A stretch of 64,000 bases of DNA from assembly GCF_030272615.1 (NCBI RefSeq), contig NC_081414.1, positions 660,214,438 through 660,278,437 on the forward strand, in the 5' to 3' direction. The stretch's first letter is position 1. Each line of letters opens with the position of its first letter. The stretch is from Cryptomeria japonica (taxonomy: Eukaryota > Streptophyta > Pinopsida > Cupressales > Cupressaceae). A program made the position numbers and the translations under genes. Positions 10,342 to 21,940 of the stretch are shown piece by piece. The notes under the pieces were generated by a model. The model made no database searches, had not been told where the DNA came from, and worked only from the letters and a program-made list of their open reading frames with translations.

Positions 10342-12777
10342 TGTTAGGCCCAATATGGAAAGCTAATGTACTGAGAGGGGAGGGGTGAATCAATACTTCA
10401 AATTCTTTTATCAACAATATCTTCACTATTATGCATAAACCACAAACTATTGTAACATAACATAAAGCTAAAACAAATAAATAACAATCATACATGATTC
10501 ACTCCATAACACATATATTTTGGTTATGCAGAAACTATTGGTTAGAGAGAAAAACTATGGTGGGGATGGCGCACACAACTTCACGACTTCAATAATAAAG
10601 GTTGCTTGGTTAGAGCTACATGTTCAGCTATTTATGATAGCTTACCCTGTTAGGAGTATCAAGATCATTAGATCTACCTTGCTAAAGGATTTTACAACAC
10701 TTATTCTAATTGTTGCACTTGGTTAAAGGCTTTATAATTTATAGACTTTGTTAGAGTCTTTTACCCTGTTAAAGGTTTCTCTTACAACTTCAAAATATTA
10801 CAATAAAATCTTTACAAATATCTACAACTTTACATTTGGAATGTTATAGCAGATTCTATGTGCTCAAAATGAGATTACCTTGCTTATAGCATACCTTGGT
10901 AACCCATAAAGTAACTTGGTAAACCCTTCTATTTACTTTGTTCTTTGACTATTCTCTGAAATCCTTCTCAATGACCTCTGTGTCTCTATAACAGTCATAA
11001 CACTCAGTGCTTCCTTATCTGTCTCATGTGTCTTGCTTCACACACATTCATCTCTTCTTTTTTTCATATATTTTGATCCTCAATTCATGCTGTATAAATA
11101 GATATCTTATGTCGGTGATTAGGTTCATTGCTTCAATCTTACAAACATGATTTATTGAATGAATAACCATACAAAATACTTCATTGGATAGATGACCTCA
11201 AAATCATACAAAATCTTTAAGTGCAATTTCCAATGTGATAACGGTTCTATGTTCCTCAATCTTGTAACACGTTTTCCCATGTGTGTCTAGATTCAATGAA
11301 TCTAGTAACACAATTCACTTAGTGTATCATTGTTTCTATTCGGTAGACATGAAATGTTTCGGTAGACATGAAATTATAAAGCGAAAAAATTGAACCCTAG
11401 TTGTTCTCCCCTCCCCAACTCCAAGGAGAGAGAAGGGAGAGTCACTAGGGTTGATGGTTTTCACTTAGGGGAGACTTTACATTCAAAAGAGGGGTTGAAA
11501 CCCACAAGATAGAATCCCACACAATGCAAGATTGGATTCTAAATGAGTTTCAAGGGTTAAGACATCAAGGATACCCTCTTTTGTAAAGAATATAGATAGA
11601 ATGATTGAACTAGGAATGTATGTAAAGTAAGAAAGATTCACTTGTAAACAGAGATAGGGATATGGGATGAAGCTAGGAACCTGGAATTAGTAGTAAAATG
11701 TCGAGACGGTGCTGTTCTGCAAATTTGAACGAAAGTTGATGGGACGATGGCGCCCGATGTGCACACGGTCCTCCGAAAAATCCGCGAAATGAAGGTGGAT
11801 CTGTTCGTCTCTGCACAAGGATTCCAGATCTTCAATTACAGCCACGTACCTACAACCTACACACAAAAAAGAGAGGACAATTGGGGGGTTAGGGATTAGG
11901 GGTTTACCTTTAGGTCAAACCCCGATTTTGGAATTAACCAAGAAATGAGAATGCTGTAAATGTAAATGTTTGTAATGTAAACAAGTACTGATACCTTGTT
12001 GTAAGAATGTTTGTATTCTTACATGCAAAGGTGTAATGTATGTAGTATGTTGTATGTTGTATGTGATCTCCTCTTCAATGGTTGAATCCTTGTCTTGAAT
12101 GCAACACCTAGCCTTGAATGGAGACTTAGAATGCTCAATTGCTTGAAGGAATGCTTGAATGCTTGAATGTTTGAATGTTTGAATATTGCTTCCGCATCTT
12201 GCTCTTGCTTATTTTTCTTCGTTTTTCTTGCCTCCTCAAATGGGAGGGGAAATGTAGTTTATATACTTGTCAATTAGGGTTGATAGACTAATTTTTCCGA
12301 CTGTAGGCCAACCAGGAAACATTATTTCCCGAATCGCAAACTTAAAGACCTGATGCCCAAAAGAGACCGGGCCCAAAATAGGGCCAGGGACCAGGGCACT
12401 GGGCGCCATGGTCCTGGGGGACCAGGGCGCTGGTCCCACCTCCCGGGACAGCAGGGTGCAAGGAGGGATCAGGCCAGGGTGCAGAAAAATGCAGTTTTTG
12501 GTGTTGTGAACAGGTTTCGGGGTCTCCATTCAGGTTCAACATTGCGCCGCGATCGTGAAGACCTAAATGCAATCAAAATTGCAAGTGTCACAATTTTAGG
12601 ATGCTACAGAAATATTACTCGGTAGACAGCTTGGTGAATATTGGGCTCTGTGACTACTTTCTTCTATAACCAACTGCTCTGTGCATACCGACTGAATGTT
12701 TCGGTAGTAGTAACCGACTAGAGTATATAGAATGACTTTGGATATAAAACTAATGGCAACTATAATAAGTTGTAACA
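10342..12777 (-). repeat. E4 3' LTR (with nested solo LTR)
   Basis: It matches the 5' LTR at 18,364-19,556 over its whole length, except for an extra 1.25 kb inserted between about 11,356 and 12,608. It starts (minus strand) TGTTACAACTTATTATAG and ends GGGCCTAACA. The (C)CCTCCCCTCTCAGT segment near the end is typical of plant copia LTRs with this primer site. Confidence 0.9.
11356..12608 (-). mobile_element. Solo LTR nested in the E4 3' LTR
   Basis: An insertion absent from the partner LTR. On the minus strand it begins TGTAGCATCCTAAAATTG, a typical LTR start. The right flank is GAAAT (12,609-12,613). The left flank has GAAAT twice (11,351-11,355 and 11,370-11,374) because a 16-bp segment TCGGTAGACATGAAAT is repeated, so the left edge is 11,356 or 11,375. 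It has a GC-rich core (about 12,340-12,480) and short repeats (TTGTATG near 12,050; GCTTGAAT/GTTTGAAT near 12,150-12,185). No internal coding region, hence solo LTR. Confidence 0.7.
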
Positions 12778-12791
12778 ATCTCCCCTTTTGA
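12778..12791 (-). promoter_or_regulatory. E4 polypurine tract
   Basis: On the minus strand CAAAAGGGGAGAT sits immediately before the 3' LTR start TGTTAC. This is the plus-strand primer position for reverse transcription and fixes the element's minus orientation. Confidence 0.8.
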
Positions 12792-13108
12792 CATCAATTG
12801 AGATGTTTGACAAAACTACTTTCAAAGTCATAACTCAAAAATCTATATACTTACAAAATTTTGACAAAACTGATAGCATATACTTTTGTCAATGAAATAG
12901 TATATTCAGATATACTCCCCTTATCAATATACTATACAAAACTCTGATTTTGCATGCTCAGTGATCAATATTCTATACTAGGTTCTGTTTGGTGATCACT
13001 GCTCCATATACTCCCCATGTATACTACATTCCCCTATATACTTTGATACGATACTCACTCCCCCTTTTTGACAAACATCAAAACTTAGTTACCATTCGGT
13101 GGTGGCAA
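12792..13108 (-). other. E4 spacer between ORF2 and polypurine tract
   Basis: About 320 bp of AT-rich sequence with TATAC-rich, pyrimidine-rich (+ strand) stretches; no coding sequence or other signal recognised. Confidence 0.6.
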
Positions 13109-16100
13109 CTAGTCAAAAATGGATTTGTACTTCATTTTGGCATCAGTGAGAGTGGCAGAGAGGGCATCTTTAACACTATCCATAAGTGAATTATGAGCTG
13201 TAATGTCAGCTAATAGTGAAATTAGTCCATCTAAGGTGCTTCCCTCTTATTGAGTGGATAGGGAGGTAGCTTTGTTGATCTGTTCCTGGACAGATGAAAG
13301 ATGAGGAATGAATAATGTTTGAAGTGTCATTATGTCCATCCTTATCTTGTGCTCTTCATTCCTGAGTTCCAATTGTTGAGCCATGAGCTTTTGTAACATT
13401 GTATAAAAATTCTAAATGGAATTTGGCTCAATGGTCAACTTATTTGAGAGATCGGTGATCTCTTTCTCAATCACTCAGTTTTATTTTTAATATCTTTAAT
13501 GAATAAAGAAAATGTATAGAGTTTCTGAAATAAATAAAGAATGTGCTTGAGTTGAGCGGTCAACTCAGCAATAAATTTGACAAGTTTAACTTCGCCAATA
13601 GAAATAGCTTTTTGTACCTCTTCAATCAATTTAGCAGTGAGCTCCTTGTCCTTTAACTTGCTCAAATATGCAGATGCATCTACTCCAGATGTCTCTATCT
13701 TGGTTAGGAGTTCATCCAGTTGAATGTGGATGGCAGCATCTTTTGTCATGGTTTCTTCAGGTAGCATATCGGTTAAGAGTGCTTTCACCTTCTGAAGTAC
13801 TTTATTTTTCTTTTGAATAGCCATTTGCTTCTCCTATTCGGTTTTGGCTTTGCATAGTTCACTGAATTCAATGAGTGCTTGCCCTTTTAATTTGGATATA
13901 TCAACATTGGGCAACACTATTGGTTTTGACAAATCTAATTTGAAACTATACTTTTTCATTTTCTTTTCTTTACCTTTCACCGGTTGAACTAAAACAATGG
14001 CTTGGGAGGCTTGTTGACCCTCAGTAGGTTGCTCAGTAGAGGCAAAAATTTGGTAGGTTTCTTTAGCCTCTATAGTGTCCTATGGTGTCTCTAAGCTTGG
14101 TGTCTCAGTTGTAACATTTTCAATGCTAGAGGGAGCTCAAGAGGTCTGTTCTTGAGAAGTACCTTGTCCAGCTATTGACTTGTGACCTTCTGTGCCTTGT
14201 TCTGTATCCTAAGGTGCCTTAGTTGAAATAGACTAATTGACTAGAGGATAGGGCTAAACTTGTTCCAAAACTGATTTACTGGATACAAGTTGGGCATAAG
14301 CATTCCCTTCTATCATTTCTTGTCCTGGTGCCTTGGTGTCCATGATATCCTCATCAACTTGTATAGTGTCAGCAGGATCTTGCTCGGTGATATCAAGATC
14401 TTGCTCAGTGACATCAACTATTTCAACTTCAGCTTGCTCACCAGCATTCTTGATTCGAAATATTTCTTGCCATTTTTCTTTGGTCTCATTCTCTACATCC
14501 AAGTAAAGGCCATTAATCAATTTCAAGGCTCTTTGCTTGACTAGGAATTTTGTGTGGCAGTTTTTTAGATGTTTGGTGATCTCGTCTACTGACATATCTG
14601 GGAAAAGATGTACCAGACTTCTTTCTCTCATCTATTTCTCTAAGTCCATGGCATACTTCCACCTATTGTCAATATGGAAATATAATTCATTCGGAAGAGA
14701 TTTAGATACTTCCAATGGGACCAATCAGAATTTCAATAGTGTACAGATGACAGCTTCTTCTATTTGTCTCTTTTCATCATCAGATTTGGATTCATATTTT
14801 ACATATCTAAATGATCCAAATCCACCATATTGCTTCAGATTAGCACAAAAAATTTCAACACTATGTACATTTACCTTTGTACTCTTGACAATCTAAAATT
14901 TGTTTTTGTCTTCAGATTCAGTGTCACTAGACTTTTTAGTCAAAATGAGTCTCCGAGTAGATTTCTTGTAAGTTTTTGTTACCTTGGGTGTGGCAACATT
15001 CTTTGTTTTCTTACTCGGTGATGTTGCAGATGCTCTTGTGTTAGGTCGCTTTGCTGGAGGAGTCGGTGATACTTTTGATGTATCCTGTTTCTTTCTTTTC
15101 AAAACTTTCCCTTTAGGCAATTCCGTGCTCAGTGTTATAGCTGCCTCTTGGGCTTCAGATTCCTCTTCGGTGATGGCTAGGGTACCCTTGATAGGTGTGG
15201 AGGAAGAACCTTCTCTAAATTTCTCCATTAATACCTTGATCATTTTTGTTGCCTTCCTTGTAGCCTTGGGCACTACAATGCTCATTTTTACTTTTTCCTT
15301 CACTTCTTCATATGTTCCATACCACAACTCGGTAGCATGCCTTGGTAATGTAAGAAAAGCATCTATTTGCCATTATGTGATGTCAAAATCAATCTCATAA
15401 CCCATAGGTGGCAAAGATTGAGTTCTTGGTTCCACAACATTAACATAGCATTAATCAGTGTCCACTTCAAAACATATGTCATCCTTGTATCTCTCCACTA
15501 ACTTGAGTGGAATTCTATATCTGATATGAATCTTCTCCTGAAACTTGCTGAAATAATCATCCATAATATCATTAAAATTATCACCTAGCTTCTTGATGAA
15601 GTCATTGATTTGATGGGTGATTGGTCGGTGTAGTTCCCAAACAACTTTACTGATTGATGGAAAGAATTTCTCAAAATAGAAAAACATGCATACCAGAAGT
15701 GATCCAAAATTTAGTGTATTAGCCAAATTGTTCTTCTTTGGCTTCCTTATGGTATTGAGATTCTCAAACAAGTTTTTCAATAATACCTCACATAAACCAA
15801 TTTTCATGCCTTTCTTCACAATTTTATATGCTAAGTCGACTACTGCACAGGGTACACTATTTTCCCTTGCCGATTGGAAGAAACAATAACCTATTACTCT
15901 AATGGCAAACTTTAGCTCTGCATCTGTGACATTGTTCAATTTCAGTCCTCTGCAATTAGATTCTACTCCAGTTAAACTAATCAATTCCTTATGTGATATC
16001 ATTTTCTAAGCTTGAACATGATCATAAATAGGGTAGCCAATGATCAAATGAATGATTTCCTTGGTGATCTTAAATGGTTGTTCTTCTAGCCACATGAAGT

Positions 16101-16445
16101 CATCATGAACTCTGATCAGAACAAACTTGACCCATTGGGGTTTGAAGACACGAGGATAGGTTAGGGCTTTGGTCAATCCCTTGATTTTGATGTGTTCATA
16201 TTTGCTATCCATTTTACCATCGGTACACAATTCATCATATGTGTCTTTGATTTCCACATGACCTAGTTCCTCAACTCGACACTTAGTGAAGAATCTCACA
16301 TCCTCGACTAATAAAACTCTATCCGGAATGAGTGAAAATGTATTTTGTCATCTAGTTCAGATGCAATTTTGGGAGTTAAAGAGTATTTCAGTGAGGGCTT
16401 TTCAATGTTCTCAACAACAATGAGCTTCTGGATCTTAAGGGCCAT
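13109..16445 (-). pseudogene. E4 ORF2, about 1,100 codons, unknown function
   Basis: It starts at MALKIQKLIVVENIEK (ATG at 16,445-16,443) and runs almost entirely in one frame to about 13,470, with about ten in-frame stops. Frameshifts lie near 16,310 and 13,469, and the end is at 13,109. The N-terminal third is helical and reads WLEEQPFKITKEIIHLIIGY, then LLVCMFFYFEKFF. This general pattern resembles plant retroelement extra-ORF proteins (the Transposase_28 / plant-transposon-protein type), but the match is only by eye. The middle is basic, Ser/Thr/Pro-rich and NLS-like (PPAKRPNTRASATSPSKKTK). The last third is acidic, then coiled-coil. It has no catalytic motif of pol. Confidence 0.6.
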
Positions 16446-16948
16446 TGCAAATTTTAGATAAATAATAACAAAATATCCTTAGGGTTTGAAGACTTTCAAA
16501 CGGTAGACTCTTTCTACTTAGCAAATAACAACTTGATATGATTGGTAAACTATCTTGATAATACGTTGTGATTGATGTAAATACCTTTGAATTTGCTTCG
16601 TAGGAGGTTTGATCGCCTTTGATTCACTTTACTCCGCTTTCTTGAAAACTTGGTGAGTGAAAAATGACCACGCAATAGCTTTAAGTATTCATTGTACCTC
16701 ATCAGGCTTCATGCAGTTAGGTCAGAAAACATTAAATGTACTCAGTACCACTACTTCTTTTTATGCTTTTACCGAGTAGCCAGACTTCCTGCATTTACCG
16801 ACTTGACAGGCTTCCAAAAGACTTTGATAAAATTTCAATTTTTCTAATGCATCTTTAATTATGCAAATTTTGAATTAAGTACAAAATGAAATAGGAACTG
16901 TTAAGATTTGACCTTTGAGAGAATGCAGTCCCTTCATACCTTTCTCGA
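16446..16948 (-). other. E4 spacer between ORF1 and ORF2
   Basis: About 500 bp between the stop of ORF1 and the start of ORF2 with no coding sequence seen. It may serve as a leader or splice region for ORF2, but no splice site was verified. Confidence 0.5.
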
Positions 16949-18301
16949 TTAATTTGGAATAAGTGCAGCTAGCTCGATAGATAAGGTGCTTTCTTCATTT
17001 GACACAATTTCCTTCTTTTTCGAAATCATATGTAATTTTTCCTTTATTTCCTTAGTGTCTCCTCTAGGTTGATCTCTGCAATCTCTAGCCAAGTGTCCAA
17101 CTTTGTGACAATGAAAACATGCCATACCAGGATTTCTCCATGATCTTTGGTTGTTCATTCTAGACCTTATAAAGCAGTTGGCACTTATATGTCCATATAT
17201 TCCACAACATTCACACCATATCCTTGTATTGTAATCCCATGGTACTGCAGAATACTGTCGATAAGGATCTGTGTGAGTTCGGTAGCCTCTAGTATTTTCT
17301 CGGTGTGTAGACCACATATAGTTTTTCTGTTTAAACCAACACTCCTCGGTACTATGTCCATATCTATTGTAGTTTTTACAAAACCCTTTGAATTTTGCCT
17401 TCTTATAATTGCTAGTAGACTTTTTCCTACATTGGTTAGATGTGTGACCATATTTGTTGCAATTGTGACAATAACCATTAGACCTAGTGACATTCAGTTG
17501 CTTACCTTTTCTAATTTGGCACATGTTAGCAGTGTGACCTTGTTTTCCACAGTACTTGCAAACAGGCTTCTTTCCTTTGATATTCTTCTTATTTCCAGCT
17601 TGCTTTGATGATTCTCCTCTCTCGATTGTATGAATTCCCTTATCGATAGAGTCTTTTCCTTTGTAACTGAGTCCTACTTCTTTGTTGGGTCTTCTTGTAT
17701 TCAGTTGCTCATCCAACATCTTTGATGCTTCATAACTCTTTTTCAGTGTTTCCTTGGATTTCTTTTCTATTTCAAGTTCATTGGTCAACCTTGATACTTC
17801 AAGTTTCAATGCTTAATTCTCATCATCTTTTAGATTTTCTTCATGATGTGCATAGCCCAATTGATCTGATAGATTTTGTTGAGTCCCAGTCAACCTTGTG
17901 ATTTCATCATTCTTTTCAGATACTAATGCTTCAAGCTGTTGTTTTTCTCTTTCTAGATCTCTTACTTTATCTTCAGCTGCCCTCAATGCATCAAGATTCT
18001 CAGTCATCTGTGTGCTAAAATGTTCATGTCCTCTTTTCATTGCTTTTAGCTGATTAGTCAGTGCTTTGTTCTTCTCCTTCAGTTCTTCAATCATCTCTTC
18101 AGTCTCTTCAGATATGCTATTCTCAGATGATATTTCAATTTGCTCCACTAACTCTTGAGAGTCCTACAAATCATTAGATAATCTCCTTCTAACTTTCAAT
18201 GATTTTTACATTTGTCTTTGCACATCTGCAATCACTTGATTAGCATGATCCAACTCTTCTTGCAAATACACAATTTTCCAAGATTGTTTATAGCCTTCCA
18301 T
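16949..18301 (-). pseudogene. E4 ORF1: Gag-like protein, coiled coil plus five zinc knuckles
   Basis: It reads from MEGYKQSWKIVYLQEELDHA just after the primer-binding site to VSNEESTLSIELAALIPN. One frame is kept for about 450 codons, with three in-frame stops (18,206, about 18,166 and 17,813). The N-terminal half is a long coiled coil (heptad-rich E/K/L). The intact C-terminal 286 codons (16,949-17,809) carry five CCHC-type knuckles: CKYCGKQGHTANMC, CHNCNKYGHTSNQC, CKNYNRYGHSTEEC (second Cys replaced by Tyr), CECCGIYGHISANC and CFHCHKVGHLARDC. Zinc knuckles bind element RNA in Gag nucleocapsids. Five knuckles is unusual for a plant Gag, which normally has one or two. A typical copia Gag N-domain is not visible. 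Confidence 0.75.
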
Positions 18302-18347
18302 TGATAAGATCTTTCTCTTTAGGTTGTTAAACCCTTTTCCAAGATTA

Positions 18348-18361
18348 GAGCTCTGATACCA
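18348..18361 (-). promoter_or_regulatory. E4 primer-binding site (initiator Met tRNA)
   Basis: The minus strand reads TGGTATCAGAGCTC two bases after the 5' LTR end (CCTAACA). TGGTATCAGAGC is the standard plant copia site complementary to the 3' end of initiator methionine tRNA. Confidence 0.9.
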
Positions 18362-18363
18362 AT

Positions 18364-19556
18364 TGTTAGGCCCAATATGGAAAGCGAATGTACTGAGAGG
18401 GGAGGGGTGAATCAGTACTTCAAATCCTTTTATCAACAATATCTTCACTATTATGCATAAACGACAAACTGTTGTAACAAAACATAAAGCTAAAACAAAT
18501 AAATAACAATCATACATGATTCACTCCATAACACATATATTTTGGTTACGCAGAAACTCTTGGTTAGAGAGAAAAACTGCGGTGGGGATGGCACCCACAA
18601 CTTCACTACTACAATAATAAAGGTTGCTCGGTTAGAGCTACATGTTCAACTATTTCTGATAGCTTACCCTGTTAGGAGTATCAAGATCATTAGATCTATC
18701 TTGCTAAAGGATTTTACAACACTTATTCTAACTGCTGCACCTGGTTAAAGGCTTTACAATTTATAGACTTTGTTAGAGTCTTTTACCCTATTAAAGGTTT
18801 CTCTTACAACTTCAAAATATCACAATAAAATCTTTACAAATATTTGCAACTTTATATCTAGAATGTTATAGCAGATTCTATGTGCTCAAAATGAGATTAC
18901 CTTGCTTATAGCATACCTTGGTAACCCATAAAGTAACTTGGTAAACCCTTCTGTTTACTCTGTTCTTTGATTGTTCTCTAAAATCCTTCTTAGTGACCTC
19001 TGTGTCTCTATAACAGTCATAACACTCAGTGTTTCCTTATCTGTCTTATGTGTCTTGCTTCACACACATTCATCTCTTCTTTTTTTCATATATTTTGATC
19101 CTCAATTCATGCTGTATAAATAGATATCTTATGTCGGTGATCAGGTTCATTGCTTCAATCTTACAAACATGATTTATTGAATGAATAACCATACAAAATA
19201 CTTCATTGGATAGATGACCTCAAAATCATACAAAATCTTTAAGTGCAATTTCCAATGTGATAACAGTTCTATGTTTCTCGATCTTGTAACACATTTTCCC
19301 ATGTGTGTCTAGATTCAATGAATCTAGTAACACGATTCACTCGGTGTATATCAACTTGGTGTATCATTGTTTTTGCTTGGTAGACATGGAATGGTACTTG
19401 GTAGACAACTCGATGAATACTAGGCTCTGTGACTACTTTCTTCTATAATCGACTATTCTTTGCATATCGACTGAATGTTTTGGTAGTAGTAACCAACTAG
19501 AGTATATAGAATGACTTTGGATATAAAACTAATGGCAACTATAATAAGTAGTAATA
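18364..19556 (-). repeat. E4 5' LTR (1.19 kb)
   Basis: Uninterrupted LTR, TGTTAG at 18,364 and GTAATA at 19,556 on the + strand (terminal CA decayed to TA). It carries the promoter and 5' end of E4. It is collinear with 10,342-12,777 apart from the nested solo LTR there. Confidence 0.9.
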
Positions 19557-21654
19557 GGAAGTTGGTGAGAAGGAAAGGAAAGAAAATAATGAAGGTAGAG
19601 ATAGCCCCAAAGGTGCAAGTAAGACCTTTAGAAGGGGTAAATATCATAGATCTTGAAGATTTAGACAAGAGTCCCTCACCACCACATGTGCCTTTTTCAC
19701 CTCCAAGACAAAATGAAGAAAAAAGAGAAGAGCAACATATAGAGGAATAATAGGAGGAGTATACCATTGAAATTACAAATGTAGAAATGCAGATTAGTAT
19801 TCCTCCTATACCACCCACTCTAGGATTAGACCTTTAAAATGGGTCAAGATCATAGATCTTGAAGATTGAGACAGGAGTCCCTCACCACCACATGTTTCTT
19901 TTTCACCTCCAAGATAGAATGAATAACAAAGAGAAGAGAAACATATGGAGGAACAATAGGAGGAGGATACCATTGAAATTACAAATGTAGAGATGCAGAT
20001 TGGTATTCCTCCCATGCCACCCACTCTGGAATCAGACCTGTCTCTTCTAGATATTCAGGGAAGAGCTTTTAGAGATGCAAGGAAGGAGGCATGTGATAAA
20101 TTTATCAAGGATGAAGCTTTTGTAAAAATCCTGGCCTTCCTTCAATTGGTGTGGAAGATGAAGATAGATGAATATAAGAGGAGAAGTGCTGAAAGAATTG
20201 CCCAAAGGCAAGACAGGTCTGACCAGGAAAATCAGGAAGAAGTCAAGAGTGAAATGATGGAGGAATTTAAAGAAATCGCTATAGATGAAGGCAGGATGAT
20301 TGTAAATTAGGCTAGTATTTTAATTCTACCAGAATGGGACATAGTTGATGCAGTGGCTTTTGATGTGATTAGAAAATCAAAAGACCAACAATTCATTTAA
20401 GATGAAGAAGCAAGGTAGGCATTAAAAGGATTAGAATTTGTAGATGATTATGCAACCTTAGTGATATGGTCACTAGAGCAGGGGCCTAGGAGGCCTGATA
20501 TAAATGATATAAATCCAAACTTGAAAGGAAACCTTGTTATATAGAGAGCCTCTGATACATAAAATGTTGAGGCCTCAAAATTAGTTGTTAATGCAACCAA
20601 ATTGACCCATGAAACTTCAAAAAGGGAGGCTAAAGAAAAGAGGGAACTAATGAAGAAATTTGAGAAGCTTTTTAATGATTAGAATGCAGTTCAAAAGAGA
20701 TCTATAGAACTGTAGACTAAGGTTTATCTCCTTGAGTAGAAATAGGTAGGAGCACCCTCTTCAGTTCTTACAATCGCATCAATCCCATCAACATCCAGGT
20801 CTCCATCAGTCTCACATATAGATGCATCAGTCCAATTTGATAGTGAGATTGATACTCCAATCACACCACTAGTTCCATATGTTGATGAAGAACCTGAGCC
20901 CACTAGATCTACTAACCCAACAAGAGCTCAAATTTTGGAGAGAATCAATGAGTTATAACAAAAGCTAAAAGAGTCAGGGAATCAGTCTGCCAGTAAGCAA
21001 AGAGAGATAGTTAGCTCTATGTTGACTCATTTGAATGAGAAAGTATATAGGAGATTAAATAACATTCATTCTTTATTGTTTAATGCTATTCAAAGTTTTG
21101 ACAAAGATAAAGAGGTGGTAATCCCTTTATTTTCAAAATGGTTAGAAAGGGGGAACGAGCTCAGAATAATGTCAATGGCTTCTAGGTACCATGTTGAAAG
21201 GCTACCTACACTTCAGCCAACCTATTTGTTGGTAGAATCAATGTAGGAAGCCCAAGTGCTGCCAGACAATATAGAAAGAAAGATAAGAGAGTTGATGAGA
21301 ACCTTTAGTGAATTGAATGAAATGATTTTTCCATGTATTGAGGATGAAAATGGGGCAATCAAGCCTTTACAACTCTAGAAAGAAGAGGCAGAAAGAGTCA
21401 TCAACACTCAGGTGGACTTGATTTCTGATGAGTTAGATACTGCCATGCTGAAAGATAGCATGGACAAGATAATATGCACAAGAAAAAAAAAATTGTCTTT
21501 TGAAAGGGAGGCAAATCAAGTGGTAGTTAAGTATATTCTATACAGGGCAAAAGCTAACAAGGTTATCAGTTTCAAATGACCATCAAATGAGGAATGTGTT
21601 GAATGGAGTAATACTTATTTAAAGGACAAATGAGAACATCAAATAGTTAGCTAG
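19557..21654 (+). pseudogene. Extra ORF of gypsy copy G, C-terminal part
   Basis: Continuation of the G extra ORF after E4, with many stops. It matches F: ILILPEWDIVDAV against ILHEWDIADAL, and LVIWSLEQ against LVMWSL. The end is VISFK-stop-PSNEECVEWSNTY against VINFSWLVDDMYEEWTRKY in F. An N-proximal stretch (19,600-20,030) contains a diverged direct duplication of about 210-240 bp: the block IIDLEDLDKSPSPPHVPFSP is followed by a second, more degraded copy at about 19,850. Ser/Pro-rich linker at about 20,760-20,900. The final stop is 280 bp before a TATA box. Confidence 0.65.
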
Positions 21655-21930
21655 CTATGTGATGTGATAGTCTGGCAGGCGGTTTTTATTCTTTGTAGCA
21701 TTCACTTTTTGGACATGAGCACCAAAAAGGTGGGCCCATTTTAGATCTTCATCGACAATGGAAAAAGGGAAGAAAAGGTGCACAAAGTGCTATGATGAAT
21801 CAGTTGCCTATATTTGGTCTTGGTTGTGACATTCCTTAAGTGGAATATTTTGTAACTAAGTATGGGTAACTGGTCACTTTTGAATGGCAAGTGTCTCCTC
21901 TAGTCCATAGTTTGTTTTTCTCCCTAATTT

Positions 21931-21940
21931 CTATAAAAGG
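21931..21940 (+). promoter_or_regulatory. LTR TATA box, copy G
   Basis: CTATAAAAGG followed by GAATTCAAGGCC, about 280 bp after the extra ORF. The copy H motif at 23,490 (CTATAAAATGG, then AAATCAGGCCC, preceded by a similar TTTTTTCTCCCT) is clearly homologous, supporting a conserved LTR promoter. Confidence 0.6.

Larger units (their letters stand above)
10342..19556 (-). mobile_element. E4: non-autonomous LTR retrotransposon (9.2 kb)
   Basis: Ends are TGTTAG...(G/A)TAA(C/T)A on the + strand, flanked by a perfect 5-bp target duplication GGAAG (10,337-10,341 and 19,557-19,561). On the minus strand the order is 5' LTR, primer-binding site, Gag-like ORF1, ORF2, polypurine tract, 3' LTR. No aspartic protease, RT, RNase H or integrase motif was found in the internal 5.6 kb. 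The first about 350 bases of the two LTRs agree at roughly 95% by eye, so this is among the younger insertions in the window. It splits the extra ORF of copy G. Confidence 0.9.

Noticed and set aside
12236-12625. Overlapping open frames on both strands in a GC-rich patch
   Set aside because: Inside the nested solo LTR; high G+C reduces stop codons, and the translations are low complexity.
14290-15400. Plus-strand frames (84-138 codons)
   Set aside because: Antisense shadows of E4 ORF2, which is supported by continuous frame and composition on the minus strand.
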